This document shows positions 35,340-42,180 of a DNA stretch of 64,000 nt, piece after piece. The translations under genes and the position numbers were made by a program. The notes under the pieces are model-generated. The model was not told where the DNA came from and searched no databases. It saw only the letters and a program-made list of their open reading frames with translations. The stretch spans positions 9,028,148-9,092,147 of the forward strand of contig CM038726.1 in the NCBI GenBank assembly GCA_021613375.1. The letters run 5' to 3'. Every line of letters starts with the position of its first letter. The stretch's first letter is position 1. Source of the stretch: Megaleporinus macrocephalus. Taxonomy: Eukaryota > Chordata > Actinopteri > Characiformes > Anostomidae.

Positions 35340-35400
35340 TTTAAGAAATATAATATATTATTATATGTAGGTCTTTTATATGAGTAGTCTGCAATAAAAA
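11487..35400 (+). CDS. Multi-exon gene: V-set Ig, coiled coil, GIMAP/AIG1 GTPase
   Basis: Predicted gene of about 24 kb. Coding exons, with phases that all agree: 11530-11548, 11681-12007, 12504-12511, 14407-14422, 18897-18904, 20115-20130, 28524-28540, 29247-29307, 30866-31894, 31967-32035, 32869-33414, 33745-33813 and 33915-34645. Coding length to the first stop is 2916 nt (971 residues). Order: short N-terminus, V-set Ig, basic linker from micro-exons, about 580 residues mostly coiled coil, GTPase. An in-frame TAA at 11518 lies upstream of ATG 11530. The N-terminus has no hydrophobic signal peptide and I see no membrane segment, so the product is predicted to be cytosolic. A coiled-coil tail continues out of frame to 35228, and AATAAA lies at 35393. 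GIMAPs are immune GTPases that bind GTP and often assemble on membranes. The role of the Ig domain is inferred only. Exon joins need transcript evidence; no name is assigned. Confidence 0.75.
11681..12007 (+). CDS. V-set immunoglobulin domain exon
   Basis: A 327-nt symmetric phase 1-1 exon between acceptor ACACAG and donor GTAAGT. It encodes one complete V-type Ig domain: GSAVTLYC (B-strand Cys), EIRWFK (core Trp), a CVCLYK segment with two extra cysteines, [27 protein letters not shown] (D-x-G-x-Y-x-C, F-strand Cys) and a C-terminal strand ending SVRVDP. The pattern is closest to the butyrophilin/MOG/B7 type of V-set. No leader peptide is encoded upstream, which is odd for an Ig domain that normally forms a disulfide in the secretory pathway. 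Confidence 0.92.
12504..12511 (+). CDS. Micro-exon 1a (8 nt)
   Basis: Eight bases between TTTAAACAG and GTAAGT. It enters in phase 1 and leaves in phase 0. Its duplicate at 18897 keeps the same length and both splice sites, which supports it as a real exon. It must be included or skipped together with the 16-nt exon at 14407 to hold the frame. Confidence 0.6.
12775..13545. repeat. GAGTTCTAGC-type minisatellite (long allele)
   Basis: About 770 bp of imperfect 10-20-bp units (GTTCTAGCAGAGTTTTAACA and variants) inside the intron after micro-exon 1a. The duplicated intron at 19165-19375 has a much shorter array. Spacers are not unique and units vary, so this is not a CRISPR array. Confidence 0.93.
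13775..13920 (+). repeat. tRNA-like, SINE-derived sequence (copy 1)
   Basis: TGGCTGAATGG at 13839-13849 fits a pol III A box and GTTCAGTC at 13883-13890 resembles a degraded B box at near-tRNA spacing. No cloverleaf with paired acceptor stem can be drawn, so this is at most a fossil tRNA-derived SINE. The duplicate lies around 19603-19748. Confidence 0.3.
13988..14180. repeat. (ACAG/ACAGAC)n minisatellite
   Basis: Tandem GACAGACAGA and AGAGATACAGACAGAC units. The equivalent array in the duplicate segment is at about 19814-19882. Confidence 0.93.
14407..14422 (+). CDS. Micro-exon 1b (16 nt)
   Basis: CGGCGTCTACTGGAGC between TTCACAG and GTGAGT. It is read in phase 0 as RRLLE plus one base. 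Its duplicate at 20115 (read ELLLS plus one base) keeps length and sites. Confidence 0.6.
14470..14700. repeat. (CA)n and short minisatellite at LINE insertion site
   Basis: CACACA and CATACA runs alternate with copies of ATTAATAACACTGTTACCTC. The same unit resumes at about 18440 beyond the LINE block, so the two LINEs inserted inside this array. Confidence 0.9.
14688..15868 (-). mobile_element. 5'-truncated L2-type LINE (C-terminal RT, 3' end)
   Basis: The minus strand reads from 15871 to 14729 through an L2-clade reverse transcriptase: [47 protein letters not shown], then the thumb region ([35 protein letters not shown]). The reading switches frame near 15225 and decays after about 14880. 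The 3' end has the L2 hallmark GTAAGTCGCTCTGGAT followed by an ATGTAA-type tail (plus strand 14688-14708). The 5' end abuts the tail of the next LINE, indicating nested insertion. It lies antisense in an intron of the Ig/GIMAP gene. Confidence 0.92.
15862..18365 (-). mobile_element. CR1/L2/Rex1-type LINE, partial endonuclease, full RT and tail
   Basis: The minus strand carries an ordered non-LTR ORF2: C-terminal apurinic endonuclease part ([28 protein letters not shown]) near 18290-18120, linker and RT N-terminus at 18039-17155 ([36 protein letters not shown]), and RT core plus C-terminus at 17174-16209 ([54 protein letters not shown]). Frameshifts occur near 18040 and 17160-17230. The 3' UTR ends with TTTTATTGTCATTTCAACTA-related sequence and an (AAGTC)n-type tail at 15862-15890. 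The 5' end is truncated inside the endonuclease at about 18365. Clade assignment is from motif memory. Confidence 0.9.
18425..18585. repeat. (CA)n / CACACATA microsatellite
   Basis: Resumption of the ATTAATAACACTGTTACCTC plus CA array that the LINEs interrupt. An open frame through it (His-Thr repeats) is an artefact of the CA repeat. Confidence 0.95.
18897..18904 (+). CDS. Micro-exon 2a (8 nt)
   Basis: GTCGTGTG between AAACAG and GTAAGT. Paralogue of micro-exon 1a (GTGGTTGG). Phase 1 in, phase 0 out, giving R-R-V with the preceding base. Confidence 0.58.
19165..19375. repeat. GAGTTCTAGC-type minisatellite (short allele)
   Basis: About 210 bp of the same units as 12775-13545, in the paralogous intron. 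The difference shows contraction or expansion after the duplication. Confidence 0.9.
20115..20130 (+). CDS. Micro-exon 2b (16 nt)
   Basis: GAGCTTCTACTGTCAC between TTCACAG and GTGAGT. Phase 0 in, phase 1 out (ELLLS plus one base). Paralogue of 14407-14422; the two pairs together add 8 codons each. Confidence 0.58.
20131..20362 (+). repeat. Donor-containing minisatellite, about 40-bp period
   Basis: About six copies of GTGAGTATAAATCAGTGTGT plus TTTAGATGAG. The first copy begins exactly at the 5' splice site of micro-exon 2b, so every unit repeats a GTGAGT donor-like string (the fourth and later units vary). Confidence 0.9.
20366..22044 (-). mobile_element. IS630/Tc1-mariner-like element, left inverted arm
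   Basis: About 1.68 kb matching the reverse complement of 22045-23780. Degraded transposase pieces are visible (minus strand 21309-21497 reads [26 protein letters not shown] sequence). The outer end lacks the last ~20 bp of the terminal repeat and about 100 bp near the inner end are deleted. A poly-T run sits at 21318-21333. Non-functional. Confidence 0.75.
22045..23780 (+). mobile_element. IS630/Tc1-mariner-like element, right arm with TIRs
   Basis: The ends are CAGTTTTTCTTGATTGTTTA at 22049 and its reverse complement ending at about 23775, flanked by TA, the target of this superfamily. Plus-strand fragments resemble the fish IS630-like transposase: [10 protein letters not shown] at about 22450, then [20 protein letters not shown] at about 22820-22890. 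Stops and frameshifts remove any intact transposase. With the left arm it forms a 3.4-kb inverted repeat inside an intron. Confidence 0.78.
23781..25700. other. Intron sequence, unclassified purine-rich repeat remnant
   Basis: No recognisable exon. 24600-25660 is G/A-rich on the plus strand, giving frames at 24623-24919 (plus) and 25002-25358 (minus, Pro/Ser/Leu-rich) without known motifs and without matching splice sites. It reads like decayed mobile-element sequence of unknown family. Confidence 0.4.
25900..26165. repeat. Dispersed non-autonomous element (MITE-like)
   Basis: Contains ATGTAAATGACTTCTGATTG, GTAGGTGGGCGGAGCTAAAC and TTTTTGTGACATCACAAGCT, strings I associate with a common fish dispersed repeat. 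Terminal repeats were not resolved. Confidence 0.5.
26166..27186. other. Intron sequence, no gene recognised
   Basis: A/T-rich; 26270-26500 has repeated CAAATG/GTGAATGTG strings that look like an old MITE. Only chance ORFs. Confidence 0.45.
27187..28345 (-). mobile_element. hAT-type transposon fragment
   Basis: The left end CAGGGGTGTCAAACTCATTT with GGGCCACATCGGCATAATGG is a typical hAT terminus; the right side has GGGCCACATAAAAG at 28327 but no clean terminal repeat. The minus strand encodes transposase pieces at 28169-27966 ([13 protein letters not shown], a start like that of ZBED/GTF2IRD2-type hAT proteins) and 27893-27696 ([31 protein letters not shown]). The pieces are in different frames with the middle and C-terminal parts missing. 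Confidence 0.78.
28524..28540 (+). CDS. Micro-exon 3 (17 nt)
   Basis: ATGTCATCATTTCTCAG between TGTTATAG and GTGAGT. It takes one base from micro-exon 2b and ends in phase 0 (reads H-V-I-I-S-Q). Flanking intron is not similar to the duplicated pair. Confidence 0.5.
29247..29307 (+). CDS. 61-nt linker exon
   Basis: Acceptor TTTTATTCAG, donor GTGAGG. Phase 0 in, phase 1 out. Encodes a highly charged helix start ([16 protein letters not shown]). Confidence 0.6.
29308..30865. other. Intron, A/T-rich
   Basis: No gene. Notable only for an A/T-rich block at 29600-30170 and a poly-C run at about 30413-30426. Confidence 0.5.
30866..31894 (+). CDS. Large coiled-coil exon
   Basis: A 1029-nt phase 1-1 exon (acceptor AATTACAG, donor GTAAGA) encoding about 343 residues, almost all Glu/Lys/Arg/Gln-rich heptads with one break near the middle ([20 protein letters not shown]). 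The stretch around that break resembles the tail after the GTPase (34950-35090: [27 protein letters not shown]), so the coiled-coil module seems duplicated. Long minus-strand Ser/Phe/Leu-rich frames here are shadows of this exon. Confidence 0.85.
31967..32035 (+). CDS. 69-nt coiled-coil exon
   Basis: Acceptor TTTCAG, donor GTGAGT, phase 1-1. Encodes [20 protein letters not shown]. The same length and phase as the exon at 33745. Confidence 0.65.
32869..33414 (+). CDS. Second coiled-coil exon with internal repeat
   Basis: A 546-nt phase 1-1 exon (acceptor TTACAG, donor GTAAGT), 182 residues of coiled coil. The start and end repeat a segment: [17 protein letters not shown] at about 32928 and [17 protein letters not shown] at about 33306, indicating an internal duplication of heptads. 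Confidence 0.8.
33745..33813 (+). CDS. 69-nt hinge exon before the GTPase
   Basis: Acceptor TTTCATAG, donor GTAAAT, phase 1-1. Encodes a flexible, basic Ser/Pro stretch ([20 protein letters not shown]) that probably separates coiled coil from GTPase. Confidence 0.6.
33915..34645 (+). CDS. GIMAP/AIG1-type GTPase exon
   Basis: Acceptor GATCTGCAG. Encodes a complete AIG1-type G domain: [16 protein letters not shown] (G1 P-loop, 33986-34033), a conserved Thr for G2 in [15 protein letters not shown] (G3 at about 34127, Asp in place of the usual Gly), the GIMAP hallmark strand [23 protein letters not shown] (G4 at about 34334) and a helical C-terminus ([12 protein letters not shown]). Catalytic features look intact. 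In GIMAPs this domain binds GTP and drives oligomerisation. The first splice codon A|TG could also act as a start in a shorter transcript. The frame ends at TAG 34643 after a GA-rich stretch. Confidence 0.95.
34640..35228 (+). pseudogene. Coiled-coil tail of the GTPase, displaced by a frameshift
   Basis: In the frame one base on from the GTPase, codons from about 34620 run open through [18 protein letters not shown] to a stop at 35226-35228. The tail is a coiled coil ending with [19 protein letters not shown]. The break lies in a GA-rich run at about 34600-34640, where a one-base gain or two-base loss would explain it. Either the tail is lost in this allele or the assembly has a slip. The ATG at 34680 is internal and unlikely to be a real start. 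Confidence 0.7.
35302..35338. repeat. (ATA)n microsatellite in the 3' UTR
   Basis: About 12 ATA/AAT units about 75 bp after the tail stop codon. A poly(A) signal AATAAA follows at 35393-35398. Confidence 0.95.
35393..35398 (+). terminator. Poly(A) signal of the Ig/GIMAP gene
   Basis: AATAAA 165 nt after the tail stop at 35228, the first canonical signal downstream. Confidence 0.5.
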
Positions 35401-35569
35401 TCAGTGCCATTAATCACTGATTCAGGATCAGCTCTCAGGAGTGCAGCGAATGTAAAACAGCATGCTAGAACTATAGGTTATGTAAGCAGCGCCAGTCGCT
35501 GCCTACATAACTTATCTAAAAATCTAAAGATGTTTTATAATACACACAGTAGATGTAATGTATATTAAA

Positions 35570-36400
35570 TTTTGTGAACATTAAAAATAGTTTTGTGCAT
35601 ATGAATTGTCTTAAACCCCATTTTTATTTTCAGTGGTGAAGTTAATACATTGTTCAGCACACAGCGCATGAAAGTATTGAACACGTCACCAATTTTCTAA
35701 AGGTGCAATGGACATGAAATTCTCACCATATATCAGTAACAACCCATCCAATCCTCCCATGCAAAGAAATCAAAACATTGATGTCCATAAATTATGTGTA
35801 ATAATGGGAAATGACACAGGGAAAACGTATTGAATATGCTTACTGAAATTTATTTAATACTTCGTACAAAAGTCTTTGTTGGTGATTACATCTTCAAGAC
35901 AACTCCTGTATGGAGAAACCATTTGCATACATTGCTCGGGTGTGATTTTGGCCCATTCTTCCACACAAACACTTTTCAAATCCTGAGAGCTCAGTGGGTT
36001 ACTTCTATGAACTCTGAGCTTTAGTTCCTTCCATAGATTTTCAGGTGGATCCAGGTCAGGTGATTGGGTTGGCCATTCTAGCTGCTTTATTTTCTTTCTC
36101 TGAAACAAAGTAAATTTCCTTGTCTGTGTGTTTGGGATCATTGTCTTGCTAAAACATTCACCCTGGTTTCATCATCATTCTGGTAGATGGCAGGCTTCAC
36201 TGTTGGTATGGTGTTTTTGGGGTGATATGCAGTGCCTTTTGGCCGCCAAACATGGTGTGTATTATGGCATCCAAAGAGTTCAATTTTGGTCTCGTCTAAC
36301 CAGACTATATTCTCCCAGTATTTCACAGGCTTGTCTAAATGTTGTTGAGCAAAATTGAAATACGCTCTAATGTGCTTTTTATTCAGCAATTAAGTCTTGC
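35570..36400 (-). mobile_element. Tc1/mariner transposase remnant
   Basis: The minus strand reads the C-terminal half of a Tc1 transposase: AYFNFAQQHLDKPVKYWENI, WLDETKIELFGCH (first catalytic Asp, then the F/G strand), PKNTIPTVKPA at 36389-36138, and WPTQSPDLDPPENLWKELK (second catalytic Asp with DLDP-EN-W) at 36141-35854. The two pieces differ in frame and the sequence between them is missing. The flank near 35640-35790 (AACACGTCACCAATTTTCTA) is typical of the 3' end of fish Tc1 copies. Confidence 0.88.
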
Positions 36401-36404
36401 GTGG

Positions 36405-38574
36405 TGAGCGTGTATACAGGCCCTGGCCATTACTAAAGGGAAACCTTTTGTGGTTGAAGTAGATGCTTTTAATGTAGGAGTGGGTGCTGTTTTGTCTCAG
36501 CACAGTGGTTACCCCTCCAAAATTAAAGCCTATTGCTTATTTCACTCACAAATTATCACTAGCAGAATGAAATTATGGCAGGCAAGGAATTTCTGGCAGT
36601 TAAATTAGCATTTGAGGAGTGGCATCACTGGCTGGAGGTTGCTCAACATCCATTTTAGGTACTTGGAATACTTATTTGGAATACTTATGAATTTGGAATA
36701 CTTATGATCTGCTAAAATATTGAATTCTTAGGCACGTTGGTCACTATTCTTTTCTCAATTCGATTTCTAAATCACTTATCATCCAGGACTTGCAATACCA
36801 AGGCTGATGCTCATTTTTTTTAGATTGAATCCAGTGAAGAGACTAACCCAAAACATATCCTGGAATCTAAAATGTTTTAAGCTCCTATCAGATGAGAAAT
36901 TGATGATGAGATTGAGGGAGTAAATTCAGCAACACACATCCTGAAGGCATGTCCCCCCACTAGGATATTTGTACCACTCCAATTCTGAAATCGTCTTATT
37001 ACCTGGGTTCATAAACCACTCACTTCAGGTCATCCCGGAGAGACCAGAACTCTTCAATTTCTCTCCGGGAAGTACTGGTGGGAAAGTATGAGTGCTGATG
37101 TTTACCGTTTCACATCGTTGTTCTCCCATTCGCATGCACACACACTTTCATACACCTTCACCTACACCTGCCGGTGATTAGTGCCAACGGGCAGCGGCTG
37201 CTGCACATTAGCATACCACCATATAAGCCAGCCACACGCTAGCCTCAGCGTGTGCCGTTGTTTTCAGTTTTTTGACACTGTGAGGATCAGAACTTTCCAG
37301 TCAGTGGTTTTCTGGGCTAGCGTTCATCGAGTCTGTTCCCTGCCAACCTCCCTGGAACCCGAGAAAACCAGCAGACTCCTGCTCCTACCTTCGCGCTCAC
37401 CTCCAGTCAGCTGATCCTCCCGGCTGCAGACACCGAGGAGTGAGGTCAGCGTCACCACGGACTCCCGGACTCGTGGCTACCATCGGGTTTGTTTCCCCAG
37501 CTCCCGCCGGTCCCTTTAAATACTTTATTTCCACTGCACTGAACGCTATTCGGCTTCCGCCAGTCGCCTTAAAGACTGTTTTCCACTGCACAGTTCATTG
37601 ACTTTGATGCCTTCGTTGAAGGTACACTGCTCTACTCTGTCCATACAGGCCTGAAACTGGTTTTGCCGCATCGCCAGGACATCCATACTGGCTCTGGTTC
37701 CCCAGCTCCACCAGGCTACCAACGGAGGCGCTTGTGAGAAGCCCCATCTACATTGGCGATCTCTTCTACCATCTAGCCAGCTCCTCGGAGTACCAGCGGC
37801 TTCCCCAAGTCCTCCTGCTCCTGGTCCAGTGGACTCTCTCGCTTTTGCAAGCCCTTTGTATTGTTTTGTTGATTTCTGCACTGATCACACGCATTAAAAA
37901 GCCTTGCGAATGGATCATCTGTCTCCCATTGACTCTGAGGCCTTACACCGACCTTCCAGAGTCACAAGGTAACACAGTTATCTTCACAATTATCTGTCGT
38001 TTTTCTTGTGGTGTTCGATTCTGTCCGTTTCCTCAACTTCCTACTGCATTCCAAACGGCTGAATGCCTAGTCAATTATGTGTTTCGGTTCTTTGGTGTTC
38101 CAGAAGATATAGCATCTGACAGAGGTTCCCAATTCACTTCACAAGTCTGGAATGCTCTCATTAATCAGTGTATTTACCTTGGGCTGAAATGGCATAGAAC
38201 TCTCTTATTAGTTCTACCACTGAGCTCACACTCTTTCAAAGTAGGCTTTGTTATCAGCCCGCTCTTATGCCCTGGTCAGGTCAATCTTCTGAGGTGCCCG
38301 TTGTGGACCACTGGATGAGATGGAGTGAGGAGGTTTGGAACAGACTCATCAGCATATTGAGGACACCTTGAGGCAACAAAAGCGTAAGGCTGACAGACGC
38401 AGAGGTGACACCCCCTTATACAATCCGGGAGATAGGGTTGATGGTTATCATCCAGGAATTTCAGGCTTCTTGAGGGGAGCAGAGTATTGAATCAGAAATA
38501 TTATTGTCCGTTTGAAATCTTGAGTAAAATTAACATTTACATATAAGCTTGAATTGCCAGCACATTACCGCATT
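36405..38574 (+). pseudogene. Gypsy (chromovirus-type) retroelement, pol remnant
   Basis: Plus-strand pieces of Gypsy pol in order. RNase H: KPFVVEVDAFNVGVGAVLSQ at about 36435-36495, then a degraded RELLAVK-like and EEWRHWLE-like segment to 36660. Linker/integrase N-terminus: HPGETRTLQF-like at about 37020. Integrase core: [49 protein letters not shown] at 37970-38150. C-terminal domain: TPLYNPGDRV at about 38410-38440. Stops and frameshifts throughout. About 0.9 kb at 37080-37950 does not fit pol and looks inserted. gag, protease and most of RT are missing. Confidence 0.88.
37080..37955. other. Insert within Gypsy pol, possible foreign LTR
   Basis: GC-richer sequence that replaces the end of the H2C2 region and start of the integrase. 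Strings such as GCACATTAGCATACCACCAT and ACACGCATTAAAAAGCCTTG suggest an LTR of another retroelement, but no matching ends were found. Confidence 0.3.
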
Positions 38575-39092
38575 TGTCAGGCCTATGGTCTCTCCCAAAA
38601 TCTTCCAGGCTTCCCAGCATGCACTCATGGATGATGTCACACTCACATGTTCACAACACAACAATCATACACCATTCTCTCGGTCAGCAACTCCGGAATA
38701 CTGATCGCACACACCATGTATACACAGTCACACCATAGACATGTTGCAAAGTTTTGCCAAACAATGCTTGCAATTCCCAGTGGTTACCATTGTCTTTCTA
38801 TCTGTTTATCTGGCTTTCTACTAACTTTAATCTTTTAATCTTTAACTTACTCTCTCTTTTACTCCCTTTGGCTTTGGTTACTTGGTCTGATGTGCTCTCC
38901 TGGTTTTCGATTATCCTTCCGTTTACTCTTTTGCCTCTCCCTAATTGACTTGTTTACTTGATTATTTGATCTCCTTGTTCCATTTGCCCATTTGTCTTCA
39001 TTCATTCCTTGCTGTTTTGTGTGATCACTGTAAATAAATCCATTTAAACTTTTAGCTCTGTGTGCGTCGTACAGAGTTCTTTGTTTCTTACA
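38575..39092 (+). repeat. Candidate 3' LTR of the Gypsy element
   Basis: Begins TGTCAGGCCT and ends TTGTTTCTTACA, with a poly(A) signal AATAAA at about 39032 near its end. Length 518 bp. It sits just 3' of the integrase C-terminus. The 5' LTR is absent from the window, so the pair cannot be compared. Confidence 0.55.
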
Positions 39093-39360
39093 CCCTTGTG
39101 AATTGTTCAGATATTGATTCTAACATGAAATGCCTGTTTCAGCAATGTGTCCATCCTAAATGAACTGAAGTCAGTAATTACACAGGCTGTCTGAATATTT
39201 TTGGACATATCATGCTCAATGATTGTGAGAAGGCTCATATTTAACCCTTTCATGTTCTTCCTAACTTCTTGGTAGAGCATATTTTGAGTTGCTATATCTC
39301 ACTAAAGGAGTTGAAGCTCAACCCAACCTAGTTGTGGCATCTTTACCAAACGGCAGGTAT
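39093..39360. other. Non-coding, no feature recognised
   Basis: Short A/T-rich segment between the LTR candidate and the next repeat. Confidence 0.4.
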
Positions 39361-39640
39361 GTGTCACATCCTGCCCTGTTTCCCTTGTCCTGTCCTGTTT
39401 GTTTACGTTCCTGTTTGTAGTCATGTGCTTGTGTTTACGTCTTTCACCATGTGGTTCTGTTTGTAGTCATGTGATCCTTGTCTCCGCCCTACACCTGGTT
39501 CCCATCCTTGTCATCTCCCATTGTCACCAGCTGTCTCCTGTTTCCTCTCATTATCCTGTGTATATAGTCTGCCTGTTTTGCAGACTATATACACTCTATA
39601 AAATATAGCTGTATAAATACAACTGTTTTGTACTCCATCA
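39361..39640 (+). repeat. LTR-like dispersed repeat (relative inverted at 46640-46982)
   Basis: TGTCACATCCTGCCCTGTTT at its start, then pyrimidine-rich sequence with GTTTGTAGTCATGTG twice, and TATATACACTCTATAAAATA near its end. A related sequence on the other strand lies at 46982-46640 (TGTCACGTCCTGCTCTGTCA). TG start and TATA-like element suggest solo LTRs. Confidence 0.55.
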
Positions 39641-40630
39641 CTTTGCTTTGCTTAAATTTTATATATATTTTTTTTACTTAAAGAGAATTTCTTTGTTCTT
39701 AAGCTCTTTTAAACTTTTTTAGATTATAGAGCAAACTAAAAGTGAAAAACAACTGCTGGTTACATAATAATAAAACTTACTTTACAACTTAGACTTAAGT
39801 AGGGTTGGCAGTGGGTTCAGTAGGTCCTAAATGTTTACCAAGCACTGCTATCACATTTCTAGCAAGAGTCTAGCCCGATGAGGATGCATGATGGGGGGAA
39901 AAAATAATTTATATAATAGCTGTATTGACAAAGTGGCTATGCTAGTGTAAAGTAAACAACCCCCTGGTGTCTTCTCAGATGCCTTATGAAGTTTGGTGTG
40001 GTCATACCAGTATCTTCAATTTGTTTCCCACGTTCTTTACACGTTGCCACTGTTTGAAGGCTGTCATGTACAGTACTCCAGCCGTAGCCATGCCACCCTC
40101 GTTTATTTACGTTTGACTCTTTGATTTTCCGCTCGCAATTAGCTGATGTTGTGATACGTCATGAAAGAGGGGGCTGCGTCCAAGGCCCCAAATCAAAACT
40201 ACAGAAAAATGGCGACATATACACACAACGGAAGTTTTTTTTTTTTTTACAACTTTCACGCACAGTGCCTGGATAACGGACTGACTCTTATTGTTCACAA
40301 GTCGCGTCGAGAGTCATTAGGGACGAGTTTCAAGTCAAGTCTGAAGCCTTTTTCTAGGCGACTTCGACTCAAGTCGCTCACTCGAATGCCCATCTCTGTA
40401 TACACTGCATGTCATTAAAATGTGCATTTGAGGTGGAGTGGCTCCGACTGCCACATTCGCTGAGCTGAGCTTGGGGCCAAAAGCAGCATCAGGTGACGGT
40501 GCCATGGAGGATGCGGTAATTTTAATGCCTGACTGGCCCATTAATTCTATTTCTTTGGCTGTGGTGTGGCACAAGGATACTGCACTCGTCCATCCAGTGT
40601 GCATCCTGCGTATTCAGGGTGGCTAGGGGG
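39641..40630. other. Non-coding with repeat fragments
   Basis: Includes a CAAGTC-rich segment at 40290-40400 related to 5900-6085 in opposite orientation. The frames at 40438-40626 and 40335-40604 overlap on opposite strands and have no known motif. Confidence 0.45.
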
Positions 40631-40639
40631 TGACCTGTG

Positions 40640-40942
40640 AGCATTAGAATTTAGAACTATTTGCCACTTGTGTTTGCACACCGTGGCATTTGACCTCCAC
40701 ATTTAACCCATCCGTGCAGTAAAACACCCACATATACACGCACACTAGTGAACATACACCATCCTGGGCTGTGAGCACTCTCACCCAGAGCAGTGGGAAG
40801 CCCTATCCAGAGCCCTGCACCCAGAAAGCAGGTGTTTTGCTTAAGGGCACTTCAGTCGTGTCCCTACGGTTCAGGGGATCGAACCAACGACCTTTCGGGC
40901 ACAAGACTGGTCTCCTAACCTCCAGCCCACGACTGCCCAAAG
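40640..40942. repeat. Common fish dispersed repeat
   Basis: CATTTGACCTCCACATTTAA, CCCTATCCAGAGCCCTGCAC, GCTTAAGGGCACTTCAGTCG and GGGATCGAACCAACGACCTT form an ordered set I recognise as a high-copy element in fish genomes. The GATCGAACC string mimics a tRNA B box but no tRNA is present. Confidence 0.7.
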
Positions 40943-41218
40943 GTAATATATTTTTAAAAAATTAAACAACCCTTTTACTTACTGAAGTTAAGAAGTAAAT
41001 ACAGCCTGGCTAAGCATGAGCAAAGCATCATGTGAACGAAAAAGGTAAAAGAGGCTCCACCTGCACAAGAAGCTGCTGCCTAAGAACCATCTTCTCATAA
41101 AGCTGAGCTATAAGCTTTAAGCTCATAAGCTCATAAAGCTACATGAAAACAGCTATATTGTCATTTATTACACTTCTCTTTCTGTCTCATTCTAATTTAA
41201 TTAAACTATATAATATGG
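40943..41218. other. Non-coding, no feature recognised
   Basis: Contains a short repeat of AAGCTCATAAGCTCATAAAG at about 41116-41140 only. Confidence 0.4.
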
Positions 41219-42180
41219 TCTCATGAACACCGCCCACAGGACACTGTTGTCTGGATAGTTTTGGTTGGTGGACCATCACAGTGACACAGAGGTTACCAGC
41301 ACAACACACACTAACGCATCACCATCACATCAGTGTCTCTGCAGTGCTGCAAATGACCCACCAACCAAATAATATCTGCTCTGTGGTGGTCCTGCATGTG
41401 GAGGTGTACTGTTCTCCTTGTGTGTATGTGTACACAATTTAACAGCAAGCCAAACTCCATTCAAAAGAATGCATGGAAGTCAGGAAATAGCATCCAAGCT
41501 CCAGTGCTTTACTGAGTTGAACCTTCACGCATCAAGTGAAGCGGAGTGAAACTATAAAGAAGAATAACAATACTAATGTAAGCGATACTGTTGTATGTTC
41601 AGCTTTGTACTAATGCAACACATATCCCTGATATGAACAACCAAAATGTATGCTTATACGTTTCTAGAAAGCTTAATTCTAAACACAGGCTCAGACAGTG
41701 GTAGAAAGAAGACAAAATGGCATCACATGTTTCACCATGACTGTGGATAAAACATTCTGAATATTTCACAATACACAAAATAACTATAAAATATTAATCT
41801 AAAGTCAGCATGGTGTATTAAACACTTACAGACTATGCTTTCAGAGGCAAAAACAATGAAGATTACAGTGGATTAACCCAATGCAACAAGAGTGGTTGCT
41901 AGACTGCTGAGCTAAAGCATTTCCTGCCCTTTTTTTTTTAGCCTGCCAAACTAAAAGTCCCAACTAGGTGAAGCTATTTGACTTAAACTGAGAACAAAAC
42001 AGGAGGTCCTGACGATTAAAGAACAGGGTAACAAAGTATAAACAGAAACAGATGAACTACAGTCTGTAAGTGTAGAACTACAAAGTGATCCTTTATTGTA
42101 AATGGAGCTGATAATGACTGTATAAACAAGATGTTCCTGATAAATTGTAGATATATTTTGCAAATTAATAGACAGAAAGA
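41219..42180 (+). repeat. High-copy fish MITE split by a ~580-bp insertion
   Basis: 41219-41425 matches the first half of a familiar fish repeat (GTTGGTGGACCATC, AATGACCCACCAACCAAATA, CTGCTCTGTGGTGGTCCTG). 42005-42130 carries its second half (GGTCCTGACGATTAAAGAAC, CAAAGTATAAACAGAAACAG, AGTGTAGAACTACAAAGTG). The 580 bp between them is unrelated A/T-rich DNA with no gene. Confidence 0.65.

Noticed and set aside
40640..40942. tRNA-like GATCGAACC motif
   Set aside because: Part of a known type of high-copy fish repeat; no cloverleaf.
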